Shown: one piece after another, positions 1-12,480 of the stretch
How the letters are laid out: each line of letters opens with the position of its first letter
Position numbering within the stretch: position 1 is the first letter of the stretch
Assembly (NCBI RefSeq): GCF_964355755.1
Contig: NC_092670.1
Location: 4,243,001 to 4,307,000, forward strand
From: Antedon mediterranea
Taxonomy: Eukaryota; Echinodermata; Crinoidea; Comatulida; Antedonidae
Reading direction: 5' to 3'
DNA: 64,000 nt
Translations under genes and position numbers: made by a program
The notes under the pieces: generated by a model
Seen by the model: the letters and a program-made list of their open reading frames with translations, nothing else
Databases searched by the model: none
Told to the model about the DNA's origin: nothing

Positions 1-127
1 GAGTATTTTTTGCACTTTATAAACTTTAATAAAATAATTGCCTTTCTCCTATACACACAACTACAGTAAATACAACTTTTCTTTCAATTCAAATCATTAA
101 TATCATTTATTTAATTTTTGTTTTCAG

Positions 128-3100
128 AATATGTCAAAAATTATCCATTCACTCCAGAGGCCATAAAGCAGATTGTTTGAAATCTTTATCTGAAACGTTT
201 TTAGACTCACCAATTTTATTAACTCAGCACCCTAAGGTAAAACATTATCTCATCATCTCTCTGATACAGTACATCTTTAGCTCTGTCTACAAAAAAAGTG
301 TGATGTGCCCAAATATGGTAGTGATATTATCACATTTTTTGTCACAAAGTTTGGTAGTGTAGACAGAGCTTTATTTCTGTTTGAAGGTTTGCATGGAGAA
401 ATCAATATGTTGAAAAAGTTTGGGGTACACCACGTACATAGTTCTTAAAAGAATTGTTGCGTTATCTCGAGGAAGATGATCAAAGCATATTGTTCTTTTC
501 ATGCCTGGTGTACTGCAAACTAAATGTCAACTTTATTTCTGATGACCTGATATATATTTAGTATGGATGTGAATGTTTATTTGAATGTGGGTCACAAACT
601 AAAAGGAGTTATTCTTAACAAGATCTTTTATGTTTCAGACTGACGTACATTATGGTCTTCTATCTCTGCTGATTTGTCTGGCGAACACACCAACTGAAAA
701 TGATTATCAAGAACCAGAAAAGCATGTGGAAATTGGTAAATTTATCAATCTACAAAAACCAGTAAAATAGTTTGGTTTGGTCATTTAATAATTGTCCCAT
801 CTAAGGCTGTGTTTATACAACACTCTAAATTTGAACATGTCTTTAATTTTTAGCGTGTTGCACGGGCCGAGGTCAACCCCACAAAAACCTTGCAGTTATA
901 CATGAAATCGTAATACCGTGTTATACCGTAGTTCATAATCCTAAGTTGTACATATACTTGCATTATGAATTAATATGAGTTTATATTAAGGATTTCAATA
1001 AAGGATGATTTCGTTTAAAATTTAGTTTATTCAATTATTGATTTTTTAAATCTGCTTTTGAAATTAAAAAAAAAATGTTTTAGAATTAGGATAAAACTAT
1101 GCTACATTTTGCCAAATTATGCCAACATTTGATTAGCGTTAATGTTAAGTGCTAAATAGGTTAAAATATGCAAACAAATCACAATTATCTACTAGATTTG
1201 GTCAACATTTTCACAGCACATACTTTTATTTAACGAGAGGTCAAAACAATACCCTGAGGACACTTCCAACACGCCAACAGCAACCGGGAATCCACAAAAT
1301 TTTAGGATTCAGCCAAATAGCCTTTTTTGCAATTAAAATCTCATTACACGGAATCTCTTCGATGTTATACAACACACTTCTCGTAGTCGTGTTGAATATG
1401 CGTGTAATAACGTGTTGTATAAACGCGCCCTAAGGTGTGGCACAATAAAACTAATTATGTAAATTCTATTTTTCTCCAAATTCTAAAATAACAGTAATAT
1501 TTCTATATTTTGTTAAGTTGAAGAGCCAGAGTTTGATTGGACAAGCTACCTGTTGGAAGGAATAGAGCTTGATGGACCACACCTGTATCCTGACTCCCCT
1601 GAGGTAAAGATAATACTATTGGCCTTCATATGTTATAGCAGATATGATATGACTTTTAAAATCATTATAATATACAGTATATATTAAATATTAGTACTTT
1701 TATATAAATGTAATGTATATTTTTAACCCTGATAGTTATAATTATATTTATAATAAACTAACATAGGAGTGGTCTGAGGAAGATGATGATGATAAAGATG
1801 ATACTAGTTTAGAAGATGTATCTATCACTCAAGCAAGCCATAAAGAAACTGAGCTGAAGCCTGACACAGTGCACAACTGCAGAGATTGGTTAGAAAAAAA
1901 TGTTACTGTTCAGTACTGGAAAGATAAAGTGGATATCCCAGTACCTAACTGCTACATGGAAGGCAACATAGCAAATATTTGGTAAACTAACAACATATTT
2001 TTTTTTTTTTTAAACCAATTTAGCATCTGTTCTGCACAATTTGAATCAAAGTACTTAATTCAAATTGCGCAGAAAAGTATTTTTCAGTATTTGATAATAA
2101 AACCAAATCTCAATAATCTTACTTAGGCCTACATTGATAATGCAAGTAATAATAACAGTCTGTAACAGAATAAAATGTTATAAATATTAATAAAACGATT
2201 GGGCTTACCTAGGCCTATGTTTTTATAAAAGAGACAATAAATTAGGCGGAAAAACAGTGATCCTCTCGCAGCCACATGGATGGGTGTTGAGCTAACTTTG
2301 CCAAGGAGTGCCGATGAATGAATACGGGGTTTGGCCTTTTATGCTTAGACCTACTATGATTCTTGTTATTAATATTATTTTGGAAAGGAAATCATTGCAC
2401 AATTTCAAATTGATTTAATTATGTGTTGTGAGCTATGCTACTAGGTGAAACCATTGCAATTTAACACTATATTACTTTTGTTTAAATCTGAATGATATAA
2501 TTATAATGATTTTTAAAGGAATGCATACGCCAGTGCAGTTAACCCTATACATGTATCAAGCAAAATTAATACTGTTACAGAGACACAGCTCATCCGAGAA
2601 ACATTATGGTAAGTTGTCATATTCATTTCAATTTGAGTGAACATGCTTGAAGTTCACATCCACATGGGTTGTAGTCGACTGGTACTCATCGACAGGTATG
2701 TGAAAGTTGCAATTTAAGTGGACATTCATGTTGACGTGCCAGTGAATGTATGACGTAATTTGACTTTGTAATCTAGCGTGCGGGGTGCCATTCCACTGCA
2801 GGGCCAGTGGGTACATGAGTATAAGCTAGGTGCCATGTATAGGCATAGCTTGGTAGTTTAGGCCTAGCGTAGATCTTAATTTCTTTGTGTTGTAATGTGT
2901 TCACTCTTGTTCACAGGATTCTAATGGGAAGTTCATGTTCATTTGCTTTTGATGTCAAGGGTTACATTGTATCTCCTAGAACTGATATTAAAGTCTCACA
3001 TTTGACACCTGTAAGTTTTAAATATATATATAAATAAGATTGCTAATTGCGAAGGGTGTAGGCCTACAAAGAAAACGACATTGTTCAATTAATAATGTTT

Positions 3101-6100
3101 TTATTTATTATTATGATATAATTATATGCATTGCTTTTACAATGTTTTTTAGGCATGCTTATATAATTTTCTTCAACTGTTTGCCAAATATGGTAGTATA
3201 GTTCTACAAATTCAAATGTTTACAAAAGAAGTGACAGCAGAGATTGGCAATGATGAGAATAGCCCAAGTGAAACATACCAGGCATACGCTTGGTCCATGT
3301 CAGAGGTCATACATAAACTACAAGCAGATTTAACATCTATTGAAAAAGAAGTCATTAGCCAAGGTAACTAAAACGACACTCATTAATCAGTGTTTGATTC
3401 ATAAGAAATTAAAAATTGGGATAAATAGTATAGAGACCAACCAAAGTCCCATTGCCTCCTGTGAAATAACCCAAAATGTTTTTGTTTTTTTTATAGATGG
3501 TACATTAACCTTGGCTCAGTTATCCTATCGTTTACATTCCATGTTTGTTGAGCTTGATTGTCTGTTTGCCATCTTTAATCATGGCATTTTGAAATGTCCT
3601 GCAGGAAGCAGTCAAGCGCAGCGCTCGTGCCATCTTCTTGAGATACTCTATGAAAATTTATTAGAGAAAGATACCATTGGATTGGAGGTGGAACAATCTG
3701 TGAGTTGCATATTATGTAAAAAGGTTTTATGACAAATATCATCTACATAAGGTTTATTGCAAATTGCATGCGCGATGCATGGTGGGAAGGATTTGGGAGC
3801 TTCACAATGCGTACGTACATGATTTGTGTTTATACGTACACGCTGTGACGCATGCTCCCAAACCCATCCCATCATGCATTGTGCAATGCCGTTGCTCGTG
3901 AAATCAAGCTATTTGCAATAAACCTTATTCTCCAAATCTGCATACCATAATTACCATAATACCTCATTCATTAGTTTGTGGAGTCTTATTTATTTTTTTT
4001 ATTTTTGAGGGATAGTTTTAAGTGAAATTATATTCATAATTGTCATATTGAAATTTCTTTTTATTTACAGAAAAATATCATGATGTGTGTGTGGTTGAAG
4101 TCTATCAAACCATACATGGATATGGTTGACACTTGGATCTCACAAGGGGTGTTGCCAACTCACTCTCAAGAGTTTCTCATCAGAAGGTAATGCTATTATG
4201 ACTACTGGCAGTGTTAAATGTGTTGGTTGGTCCCATTTCTTTCCGTACCTAATTTTGTTTGTGTCTAGGATTTATAAAAAATATTATATGCATTATTATA
4301 GTCATTAAAATGAAAAGAATGCTAATAATAGCATCTGCGATCATGGCCTCATTCCTAGACCCCTCCCTTGCCTGCAGTTGTATTGATCACTTTCACAAAT
4401 GGCAATGAAATTGACAATAACCTTTTTAATACTATAAATTGTTTATTTTATAGAAACCAAGAAGTTGAAATAGACAGTGAATTATTTTGGTCTAAGGGTT
4501 TTATACTTCAAGCAAATGATGTTAACCAAGATGATGCTAAGTCATCCTCTCAAAGTGGTGTTCCAAGTTTCCTCCAGCCTATAATTCAACAGGTACTTGT
4601 TGCTGGCAAGTCCATGCAACTCATGGAAGCCTTGGGTAAACTCTCTGGATCAATTAAAAGTAAGTTTTTTAGCAGTTTTTTTGTCTTTATTACAAACTGA
4701 AATGAAATGTTATTTTATAAACTATAATATGTATGATCATAATGTAATATGTAGTAGTATTAGTGCAGTTGGCTAATTTGAATACATATGTTTCGAAATT
4801 TCAGTGTTCAACTCTCATACAAATTTGAGATCAGAATGAACAATGTGCTATTGTAATATGTATACTGTATTTGTAAAAGTTGTGGGTTTTGCTAATTTTC
4901 CTTTCTGTAAAATATACTTTTACTTAATTTCTTGAGTTTCTGTGAGAAAAAACATTTTATATGAATAAATTATTATATTATGCCTCTTATTTATTATCTA
5001 TTGTCACTTCAGCATGTTTACCAATGTTATGTATATGATATTTTTGGGTTTTTTTTTTCTTTTCTTTTTTATCTGTCTGTTTAAATATCATCTTTGTATA
5101 TAGGCATGTCTTCACAAGCATTCTGCTTTTTTTTAACATGCCTTCTTCCACTCATTTTTACCTACATTAACTTTTTTGAAGTAAATAATTGTCACTTTGA
5201 GTTGAATTGAGTCAATTTTGACAATCTGTCAATGGCTTCTTTATATTCCAGGTAGCCGGCTTTCTATTTACTCAGATTTTATCGAATCACTCCAACAAAA
5301 GTTTGGAGTGAACATAAGTAGGAGTGACTCACAAATTCAAACGACAGAAGTAACAAAGAGAGATACTTGGACAACACCTTGTGATGACATATTACTTAAT
5401 CAAAACTTCATGGAATTGTTCTCATCAGACTGGTTCAAAGTAGAGAAAAATAAGCAACATGAAAGGTATAGTATGGTAACATTTTGAATAGTTATGTTAA
5501 TTATTTATCTAAAAAAACACATTCTTGTTGAACTTTTAACTGGCATGCATGCATGTTCAATCTAAAGGCGAATTTACAAAGACGAGCAGTAACGGTAAAC
5601 CATGTGGCTTGTCCAATTTACAAAGACGAGCAGTAACGGTAAACCATGTGGCTTGTCCAATTTACAAAGACGAGCAGTAACGGTAAACCATGTGGCTTGT
5701 CCAATTTACAATATCATGTAGAATTTGTAGGTCTCGAGGCTAGTGCAAGTACTGCTGGCCTAGACTAGACGTATTATGACTGACTGTCAGTAGGCTTAGA
5801 GCAGTAGCCTACGCCAAGCCTAGGCCTGGTTTTAAAGGGCCAGTATACTAATAATGTCACAAATGTATCTTTTCTTTACACTATCCTTATACAATCAGTC
5901 ATGTTTTGTTTGTATTTATGAATAATAAAATGTTGTGAAACAAGTCTATGCCTACTGTGACATAGATGATGTCACATCAATCATGTCGTTGATTGGCCAG
6001 AATCCAAAATTACCGCATAGTATTTTGAGAAATGTGTTATGTGTTTTTTTATTTTATTTATTATCCTGAGTGGATTTGCACCTGTCCGCTCCTCGTTCGC

Positions 6101-9100
6101 TCCTCGAATAATTCTATATTTTTGTTTTCCACTTACCATTACCACTCATCTGTGTAAATTGGCCTTAAGAGTAAACACCAGGTTTCAATACAATATACAG
6201 TACAGGATTATAATTGATTTCAGAGACATAACTGTATCATCTGAGGTAAGCCTTCAACCTATACAACTAATGCTGTTTAGGTGTTTGTATCCATACATTG
6301 AATCCAAATGTACAACAGCATGCCAATCACTTATCGACTTGTTAAAGAAAGACTACAGAATTCTTTATTTTCTTACATCTCTTAGGGTAAGTATACAGCA
6401 GATTAATATATTATAGCCATAAAACTGTATTAAAAATATTTATTTTTGTGTAAAGATATGTCATTTCTTAATTATTGTGTTTTTGCACATCATTTTTTAG
6501 TTGTTGGCATCTCGACATGTGTTCTGTCTTTTTATTTGGAGTTATTTGTTCAAGATGTACTGTCCTCCAAAAACAGGAAATATGATTAATAAAAAAAGAC
6601 TTTGAATAAGTTATTTTGCAGCTTTAATAAAGTTAATCACTTCTGTAGGAAAGAAAACTTTTTAAAAACATAATGTTTTTACTTATTATAAAAAGACAAA
6701 ATAAATGGTTAGATTCATTTATGTAAAAAAAAAGTCATAATAGTTTTCTTTTTTCCAATATAGAATTTTTATTTGCTAGAAGCTGGTGACACAATGTATG
6801 ATTTTTACTCGGATTGTTTTGATAAGTTGCGATTTAATGAACCATGGCAAGATTTGACGTATTTGAACCTTCAGCTGCATGAAGCCTTACAAGCAAAGTA
6901 TCCAGAAGAAACAGAGAGGTATAACAATGATTCTTGTCAACTTTACACCTTCATTTATTTCAAAGCAATGTGGATATAAAAGTTGTTTTTATGTGACGTA
7001 AAAAGGAAATGGTCCCGTATTCAATTCTGAACATAGGGTAATGAGCTGTTAGGAGCTCATTTTACTAAGCCCTGCCATTATGTGGTAGGGTGGCCAGTTC
7101 CTTTCCACGCTGCATTATCCTTCCTAGTATTTTTAATCAGATATCATTTACAGCTTAGTAGACTGAGAGTAATTGAAGTCTCAAGTCTCTATGTATGACA
7201 GTCAGGTGTCCTAACCACTCGACTACCCAACCCAACTGAACATCTGCAGAAATAGTTATCTTTTGAATGGCAGATTTAACATTCCAAATTAAACGCCACT
7301 TATCTTTTTTTTCTGATACAGATATTTAAACTTATACTGTTTGTAATCTTTCTAAGCTAGACCGGCTTGTTACTTCTATTTTTGACATCCATGCAACCAT
7401 ATTTGGAGTGGTGCTTGTGTCTGATTGTCTACTGTAAAAGGAGGTTACACTCTCTGGCATTGTAATGTGAATACAATATGTGAACACAAACATGCAGGTT
7501 TATACAAAAATAGTGACAAAATGTGATGTACCCAAATATGGTAGTGATATGCTCAAATATGGTTGTGATATGACATCATCATGTCCATATATGGGCACAT
7601 CACATTTATTTTTCACATAAAGTTTGTTAGTTAGTTAGACAGAGCTTTAGAATAATTTATTTCCTTTTATACAAATATATTACTACAGACTGACAGCTGG
7701 AATAGGAGAAAAACAATTTATGACTAAGAAGTTGACTCAGCCCATTTACGCTCTTGATGGCCTTTCCTTTCATTACAAGGTAGTATTATATTATTTAATA
7801 TCCTTTTATAAATACGATGAACATTAAAGATGTATTTTCCTCAAAACACATAAAAAATGAAGATTAATAAATAGACCATTTTGTAGTTTTAATAAAGTTA
7901 ATCATTTCCACAGGAAAAAAAATGGGAAAAAAATGTTTACACTTATAAAAAGACAAAACAAACCGTTAAATTCAACCAAAAACCTGCTGGCAACCAATGT
8001 GACTATTTTTGGCTTTAAATTACAGTTTTTTCAGTTTAATTAAAAAAAATAGAACATCAAAATGGCATATTCAACAAACAAATTTGACAATATATCTTTA
8101 AATAAGCCAATTTTTGCTACTGTAATATCGGTCTTTTCTACTGTTAAATAATTGCTGAACATTTTTATAATAGGTTCCATGGCCTGTTAATATTATAATT
8201 AATCCGGAATGTTTGAAGATATACAACCAAATACATACTTTCCTAGTTCAAGTGAAAAGAGCTAAATATGGTTTGGATCAATTGAGGGCTGTAGGTATGC
8301 ATCTTAATTTTATGTTAGTAAGTTTTCTACTTGACAATTTTATTCACTTACATCAAAATCAGAAATAATCAAAATTATTATGTTGCTCGATCCATGCGTC
8401 AATCAAGGGTTTATTTATTTCAATTGTTCCTGCAGTTTAAAAAAAATGAATTTTTACAATCGTGACAATTTGTAAAAATAGAAAAAAATTTGAAAAACAA
8501 AATAATAAAATGTAACATTAATATTAACATCACCATCATACAAAATAATAAAATGTAACATTAATATTAACATCACCATCATACAAAATAATAAAATGTA
8601 ACATTAATATTAACATCACCATCATACAAAATAATAAAATGTAACATTAATATTAACATCACCATCATACAAAATAATAAAATGTAACATTAATATTAAC
8701 ATCACCATCATACAAAATACAATAAATGTAACATTAATATTAACATCACCATCATACAAAATACAATAAAATGTAACATTAATATTAACATCACCATCAT
8801 ACAAAATACAATAAAATGTAACATTAATATTAACATCACCATCATACAAAATACAATAAAATGTAACATTAATATTAACATCACCATCATACAAAATACA
8901 ATAAAATGTAACATTAATATTAACATCACCATCATACAAAATACAATAAAATGTAACATTAATATTAACATCACCATCATACAAAATACAATAAAATGTA
9001 ACATTAATATTAACATCACCATCATACAAAATACAATAAAATGTAACATTAATATTAACATCACCATCATACAAAATACAATAAAATGTAACATTAATAT

Positions 9101-11220
9101 TAACATCACCATCATACAAAATACAATTGCAATTTATAAAAAAATACAATAGATAATCAAATACAAATATTAAAAAAAAAATGAATGAAAATGATTTTAT
9201 TTTGATTAGATTTGAATAATTCTGACAAGCCTCATCCTGTTGGCAAGGACAGCGGCTACAAAATGCACACGGATAAATTGGATCTCTTTCACAAGATGTT
9301 CATAATGAGAATGAAATTATTGCATTTTGTCAACAGTCTTCACGTCTACCTCATGACCAGGGTTTGTATCTAGCTTCTTACCTCTCATTTTCTTTTCTAC
9401 TTCTACTACTATTTTGAGAATATTTTGCACCTGTGACACATGTTCCTATTCAATTCCGTGTTTACAAACAATTTTTTTATTGAAAAATAAAGTGAAGTTT
9501 CATTTAAAACTATTTACATGAATTTTCAGGCAATATATAATGGATTTTTGCAAAATGTATGTCTTCTAAATCAGCATTTTTATACCTGAATGTCGCCCTC
9601 TAGAGATATAATATTTGTTGCCTTTCCCTCAACCGCCCACAAGTGTTTCATTATTATTATATCATAATTAAAAATTAAGTATATGGATGTCAAACATTTT
9701 GTTAGGTTTACTTTTTTTAATAATCATCAAAGTATCATTACAAATTTTGCAGAACATCATTTTCCAAATGTATTAGCATATAATAACATTATTATTTATA
9801 AAGACAATTGGAAAATGTATGTATAAAAATAGTCTAAAATCAAACTAGCTTAACAAAAATAGTGTGATGTGCCCAAATATGGTAGTGATATGACATCATC
9901 ATGTCCATATATGGGCACATCACATTTTTATAATATGTCTAAGTTTTGTTTCATCATTACATTTTAAGATATTACATGGCACTGGGTTAGAATACCAAGG
10001 TCGTCTAGAGAAAGCTGCTGACATGGATGAAGTCATGGAGGTTCATCAGGAATACATGATGGTAATTTTTGAGCGATGCCTTCTGCATAAAAAGGTTGGT
10101 TTTGTAAAAGAGGCCATAATGAAAGTATTGAATCTTGCTGTTGTTTTCCAACGTACCTGGGATGCTGGTATTATGAACTTGAGGTGAATATTGCTTCTTG
10201 TGTGTTTATTCAGACTGCCATTAAAAATAATATTTTCTTTGTTTGGCATAAGAATATATTTATTTTTAATATTTAGAAAGAAAGTTTTTTTTATTGCTTT
10301 TTTTTGTATGTGTGTGTGCGTTGGGGTATGTTTGTATATATAATATGTATATATTTTTTTCTCATTTGTTCAAAAAATGCTATTTAAACAAGAAAAAATA
10401 TTTTTTATGTTATATGGGCTGGACTGAATAAGTATTTTACTTTTTTCTAGCTTCTTCCTTTATTAATGACATTAATACTATTATTTTTATAATTTTATCA
10501 AAAAAAGGAAGTAATAATAGTATAGCAATGTATGTTTCCTAACTGTATGATAACATATATTTGTTTTATAGTCATGAACGCTTTTTAAAGATGGCTGATG
10601 AGTTGAAGAAGTGCAATACATTCTTGATAACACTTTTAAGCAGTATAGTGAAGCGAGGTGCCTTTCCACACCGTAAGTTTAACTGATAGTAAACCATTCA
10701 CACTTTTAAGCAGTATAGTGAAGCGAGGTGCCTTTCCACATCGTAAGTACTGATAGTAGACCACAAGTTGATGTCTTATTTACAGGATTTCATGAATAGG
10801 CATTATACTATTATTATACAGTGATAACAATTTATAAGCAGAAACCAAAAGATGCACTGATTTTGTTTAAATTTAAACATAGTTTAAAACTGACCTTAAA
10901 TAACAACAGGGTTGGACTACTAAAGCGTGGTTCCTACTACAGACGCAATGCAAGGACGTACGTGCAACGCAAGCGAGCTGACCAATGACAAGCCACTGTT
11001 CGAATAATCTATCGCTTGTGATTGGCCAAATCACTTACGTTGCGTTTACGTCCTTGCATTGCGTCGCTAATGGGAGCCAAGCTTTTTGTAGCAATAATAC
11101 AGCGAATCAAATGTAATAAATGTTTTAATGATTGTGTTTTTTTAAACAGTGGAAGGGTTAGCTCTGGTTCTCACTTACAAAAATGAAAGAGAAGAGGATA
11201 CTGCTATAGAGAAAGCATGA
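128..11220 (+). CDS. TUBGCP5: Gamma-tubulin complex component 5 (GCP5), 19 exons, 5' end outside window
   Basis: GCP5 is a subunit of the gamma-tubulin ring complex, which nucleates microtubules at centrosomes and basal bodies. Exons: 128-236, 639-735, 1518-1603, 1767-1981, 2519-2608, 2917-3010, 3153-3363, 3497-3699, 4071-4186, 4454-4659, 5252-5465, 6224-6386, 6764-6918, 7689-7779, 8174-8294, 9210-9361, 9969-10183, 10572-10672, 11150-11220 (stop 11218-11220). Every junction is GT-AG and phase-consistent, giving about 902 residues; vertebrate GCP5 is about 1,020, so roughly 70-100 N-terminal residues are missing upstream. Family-typical stretches: FDWTSYLLEGIELDG (exon 3), an acidic WSEEDDDDKDD run (exon 4), RDWLEKNVTVQYW, TETQLIRETLW, LLEAGDTMYDFY (exon 13), KLLHFVNSLHVYLMTRILH (exons 16-17) and FVKEAIMKVLNLAV (exon 17). 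The N-terminal GCP domain lies mainly in exons 5-11 and the C-terminal gamma-tubulin-binding domain in exons 12-19. Identification rests on recalled similarity to vertebrate GCP5; individual splice sites are read by eye. Confidence 0.95.
279..370. mobile_element. MITE-A copy 1 (truncated inside)
   Basis: Begins AGCTCTGTCTAC and ends GTAGACAGAGCT, with TTA following. It contains the family core GTGATGTGCCCAAATATGG but lacks part of the second half. It lies in intron 1 of the visible part of TUBGCP5. Confidence 0.75.
805..1430 (+). mobile_element. MITE-B copy 1, Harbinger-like non-autonomous element
   Basis: A 626-bp element with terminal inverted repeats of type GG(C/G)-x-G-x-GTTTATACAACAC, flanked by TAA on both sides (802-804, 1431-1433). 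A near-identical copy in the opposite orientation is at 41505-42126. A 3-bp TWA duplication is typical of PIF/Harbinger elements. No transposase is encoded; the short reading frames inside are chance. Confidence 0.85.
3748..3927. mobile_element. Hairpin MITE in TUBGCP5 intron 8
   Basis: Begins TAAGGTTTATTGCAAAT and ends with its exact reverse complement; the interior is also largely self-complementary (GGGAAGGATTTGGGAGC against GCTCCCAAACCCATCCC). About 180 bp, non-coding. The superfamily is not determined. Confidence 0.75.
5571..5711. repeat. Tandem repeat, 44-bp unit, 3 copies
   Basis: Three perfect head-to-tail copies of a 44-bp unit starting AATTTACAAAGACGAGCAG (starts 5571, 5615, 5659) plus a partial fourth, in TUBGCP5 intron 11. 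Confidence 0.95.
6551..6720 (+). mobile_element. MITE-C copy, 3' truncated
   Basis: Starts AAGATGTACTGTCC and carries the family blocks GATTAATAAAAA, CTTTAATAAAGTTAATCAC and TATAAAAAGACAAAATAAA. It ends about 45 bases before TUBGCP5 exon 13. Confidence 0.7.
7005..7225 (-). mobile_element. SINE-like repeat with tRNA-like head
   Basis: Read on the minus strand it starts with a tRNA-like segment (GGTAGTCGAGTGGTTAGGAC resembles an A box) and continues into a body that is shared, in opposite orientation, with 26640-26820 (common string CTGAACATAGGG, then CTAAGCC and CCTAGTATTT). Located in TUBGCP5 intron 13. Confidence 0.55.
7504..7646. mobile_element. MITE-A copy 2
   Basis: Contains the family core (AAATATGGTAGTGATATG ... 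CATATATGGGCACATCACAT) and ends TAGACAGAGCT; the 5' inverted repeat is lost. Intron 13 of TUBGCP5. Confidence 0.75.
7824..8102 (+). mobile_element. MITE-C copy, full length
   Basis: Begins TTAAAGATGTATTTTCC and ends GACAATATATCTTTAAA, approximate inverted repeats, enclosing the family blocks GAAGATTAATAAA and GTAGTTTTAATAAAG. It ends about 70 bases before TUBGCP5 exon 15. Confidence 0.75.
8498..9127. repeat. Minisatellite, 43- to 45-bp units, 14 copies
   Basis: Head-to-tail units containing TGTAACATTAATATTAACAT recur at 8511, 8554, 8597, 8640 and 8683 (43-bp spacing), then 8727, 8772, 8817 and on to 9087 (45-bp spacing). The longer variant reads AAAATACAATAAAATG rather than AAAATAATAAAATG. 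Because 45 is a multiple of three, two overlapping repetitive reading frames stay open on the minus strand; neither is a gene. Located in TUBGCP5 intron 15. Confidence 0.97.
9843..9948. mobile_element. MITE-A copy 3, ends degraded
   Basis: Contains AGTGTGATGTGCCCAAATAT and CATATATGGGCACATCACAT facing each other; the terminal AGCTCTGTC repeats are decayed. It sits directly before TUBGCP5 exon 17. Confidence 0.65.
10631..10765. repeat. Tandem duplication of the 3' part of TUBGCP5 exon 18 and its donor
   Basis: The segment from CACTTTTAAGCAGTATAG through the GTAAGT donor (10631-10680) recurs about 70 bases downstream (10701-10748) with one base change before the donor (CACC to CATC), followed again by ACTGATAGTA. 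The second copy lacks an acceptor, so exon 18 should use the first donor. Confidence 0.9.
10923..11085. mobile_element. MITE-D copy 1
   Basis: About 160-bp near-palindrome: starts AAGCGTGGTTCCTACTA, ends TAATGGGAGCCAAGCTT, with facing CAATGCAAGGACGTA and TACGTCCTTGCATTG. It is unusually GC-rich for the window. Last intron of TUBGCP5. Confidence 0.75.
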
Positions 11221-11296
11221 TGTTCTATGGAGATATCACAATATACTAGACCTTGTATTAGCAGACCATTGTTTATTCAAAAAACATTTGGTAATG

Positions 11297-11302
11297 AATA
11301 AA
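11297..11302 (+). promoter_or_regulatory. Candidate poly(A) signal of TUBGCP5
   Basis: A canonical AATAAA hexamer lies 77 bases after the TUBGCP5 stop codon, followed by AT-rich sequence. It is the first such hexamer after the stop. AATAAA is common by chance in DNA this AT-rich, so the actual cleavage site is inferred. Confidence 0.5.
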
Positions 11303-11538
11303 TGTACAGTAATTAGATATAACATACATCATAAAAAGATATAAGAAATGTCAACTCATAAAATGAGTATTAAGATTCTAAAATAAATAATCATAAATAA
11401 ATATCAGTATATATCTCATTTAATTTATTTAGTAGTGAACAAAACATTTTATACAAATAGACACAAAAGTTACTACAGTAAATTATACCTTAATCACCTG
11501 GGATAATAACCTGAGATAAATAGACTCTTGAATTCTTA

Positions 11539-11640
11539 AGCTATCTACACTATCAAACCAGATGTGCCCATATATGGACATATCACTACCATATTTGGCC
11601 ACATTACATTTTTTTTGTCAAACTAGTTTGATAGTGTAGA
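11539..11640. mobile_element. MITE-A copy 4
   Basis: Starts AGCTATCTACACTATCAAAC, ends GTTTGATAGTGTAGA, with the core CCCATATATGGACATATCAC. Located 3' of TUBGCP5. Confidence 0.75.
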
Positions 11641-11913
11641 GTGGTGGAGGACAATGTTGGGTTGGCTTGTTGTAGCTGTACAATAACAATTACAATAGGC
11701 TACATTGTTCGGAAAGAGGTACACTGTTACAGATTGATAACCATCAATTATTTAATTTTGTTAAAAACATTTTGATGTTCTTTTGATATTGACCGTGTGA
11801 ATTTTAAATATACTGTTTTAATATGTTTTCTATGTTAACAAATGGGCATTATGTTGCCCATGAAAAAAAAAACGTTATGTGCAAAATCGGTCTTTACATT
11901 AGTTATGTGGTGT

Positions 11914-12088
11914 GAAGCTTGGTTCCCACTAGAACGTAACGCAAGGACGTAAACGCAACGCAAGCGTTTTAAGCAATGACAAGCGAAGTTATAGACAGTT
12001 AGCAATCACAAGCGAATAAGCCATCGCTTGTGATTGGTCAATTCACTTGCGTTGCGTTACGTCCTTGTGTTGCGTCGCTAGTGGGAAA
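11914..12088. mobile_element. MITE-D copy 2
   Basis: Starts GAAGCTTGGTTCCCACTAG, ends CTAGTGGGAAAA; facing GCAAGGACGTAAACGCAACG and GTTGCGTTACGTCCTTG. The inner part carries repeated AAGCG/CGCTT motifs. It lies about 0.8 kb downstream of copy 1. Confidence 0.75.
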
Positions 12089-12480
12089 AATATACACAAT
12101 TTTAAAATGGCCTGAAACATGCACTAAATTGGTTAGAAATTGATTTTTCATATTTCGAATTTTAAAACACAATAATTAAGAAAAAAAATTCTTTTTAGAA
12201 TTGTGACTTTGACTTTTGAGTCTCCTTTAGATTTTGGGTCCTTATACCTCCAAGCGTACAATGTTTTTAAAATTGTTAACAAGTTTTATTTTCCCTGAAG
12301 AATAATCTAGATGTCCTTGTATACTATATATTATTATTATTGTACAGCGCTTTGGTCTTTTTTTTTTTTTTTTGGAAAAGCGCTTTTTAAATCCATATAG
12401 TACAGTATTGTTATACGTTTCGTAAGATATTCGGCTAAAAACTGAGCAAGTACCCACAAACAGACACGGGTGCGAAAACA

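Noticed and set aside
1149-1433. 94-codon frame on + (and its counterpart at 41491-41781 on -)
   Set aside because: Lies wholly inside MITE-B, has no transposase similarity, and the two copies do not keep it intact.
8622-9149. Minus-strand frames of 175 and 135 codons with 15-residue repeats
   Set aside because: They are the 45-bp minisatellite read in two frames; the period is a multiple of three and the unit lacks stops. No splice signals or non-repeat coding sequence.
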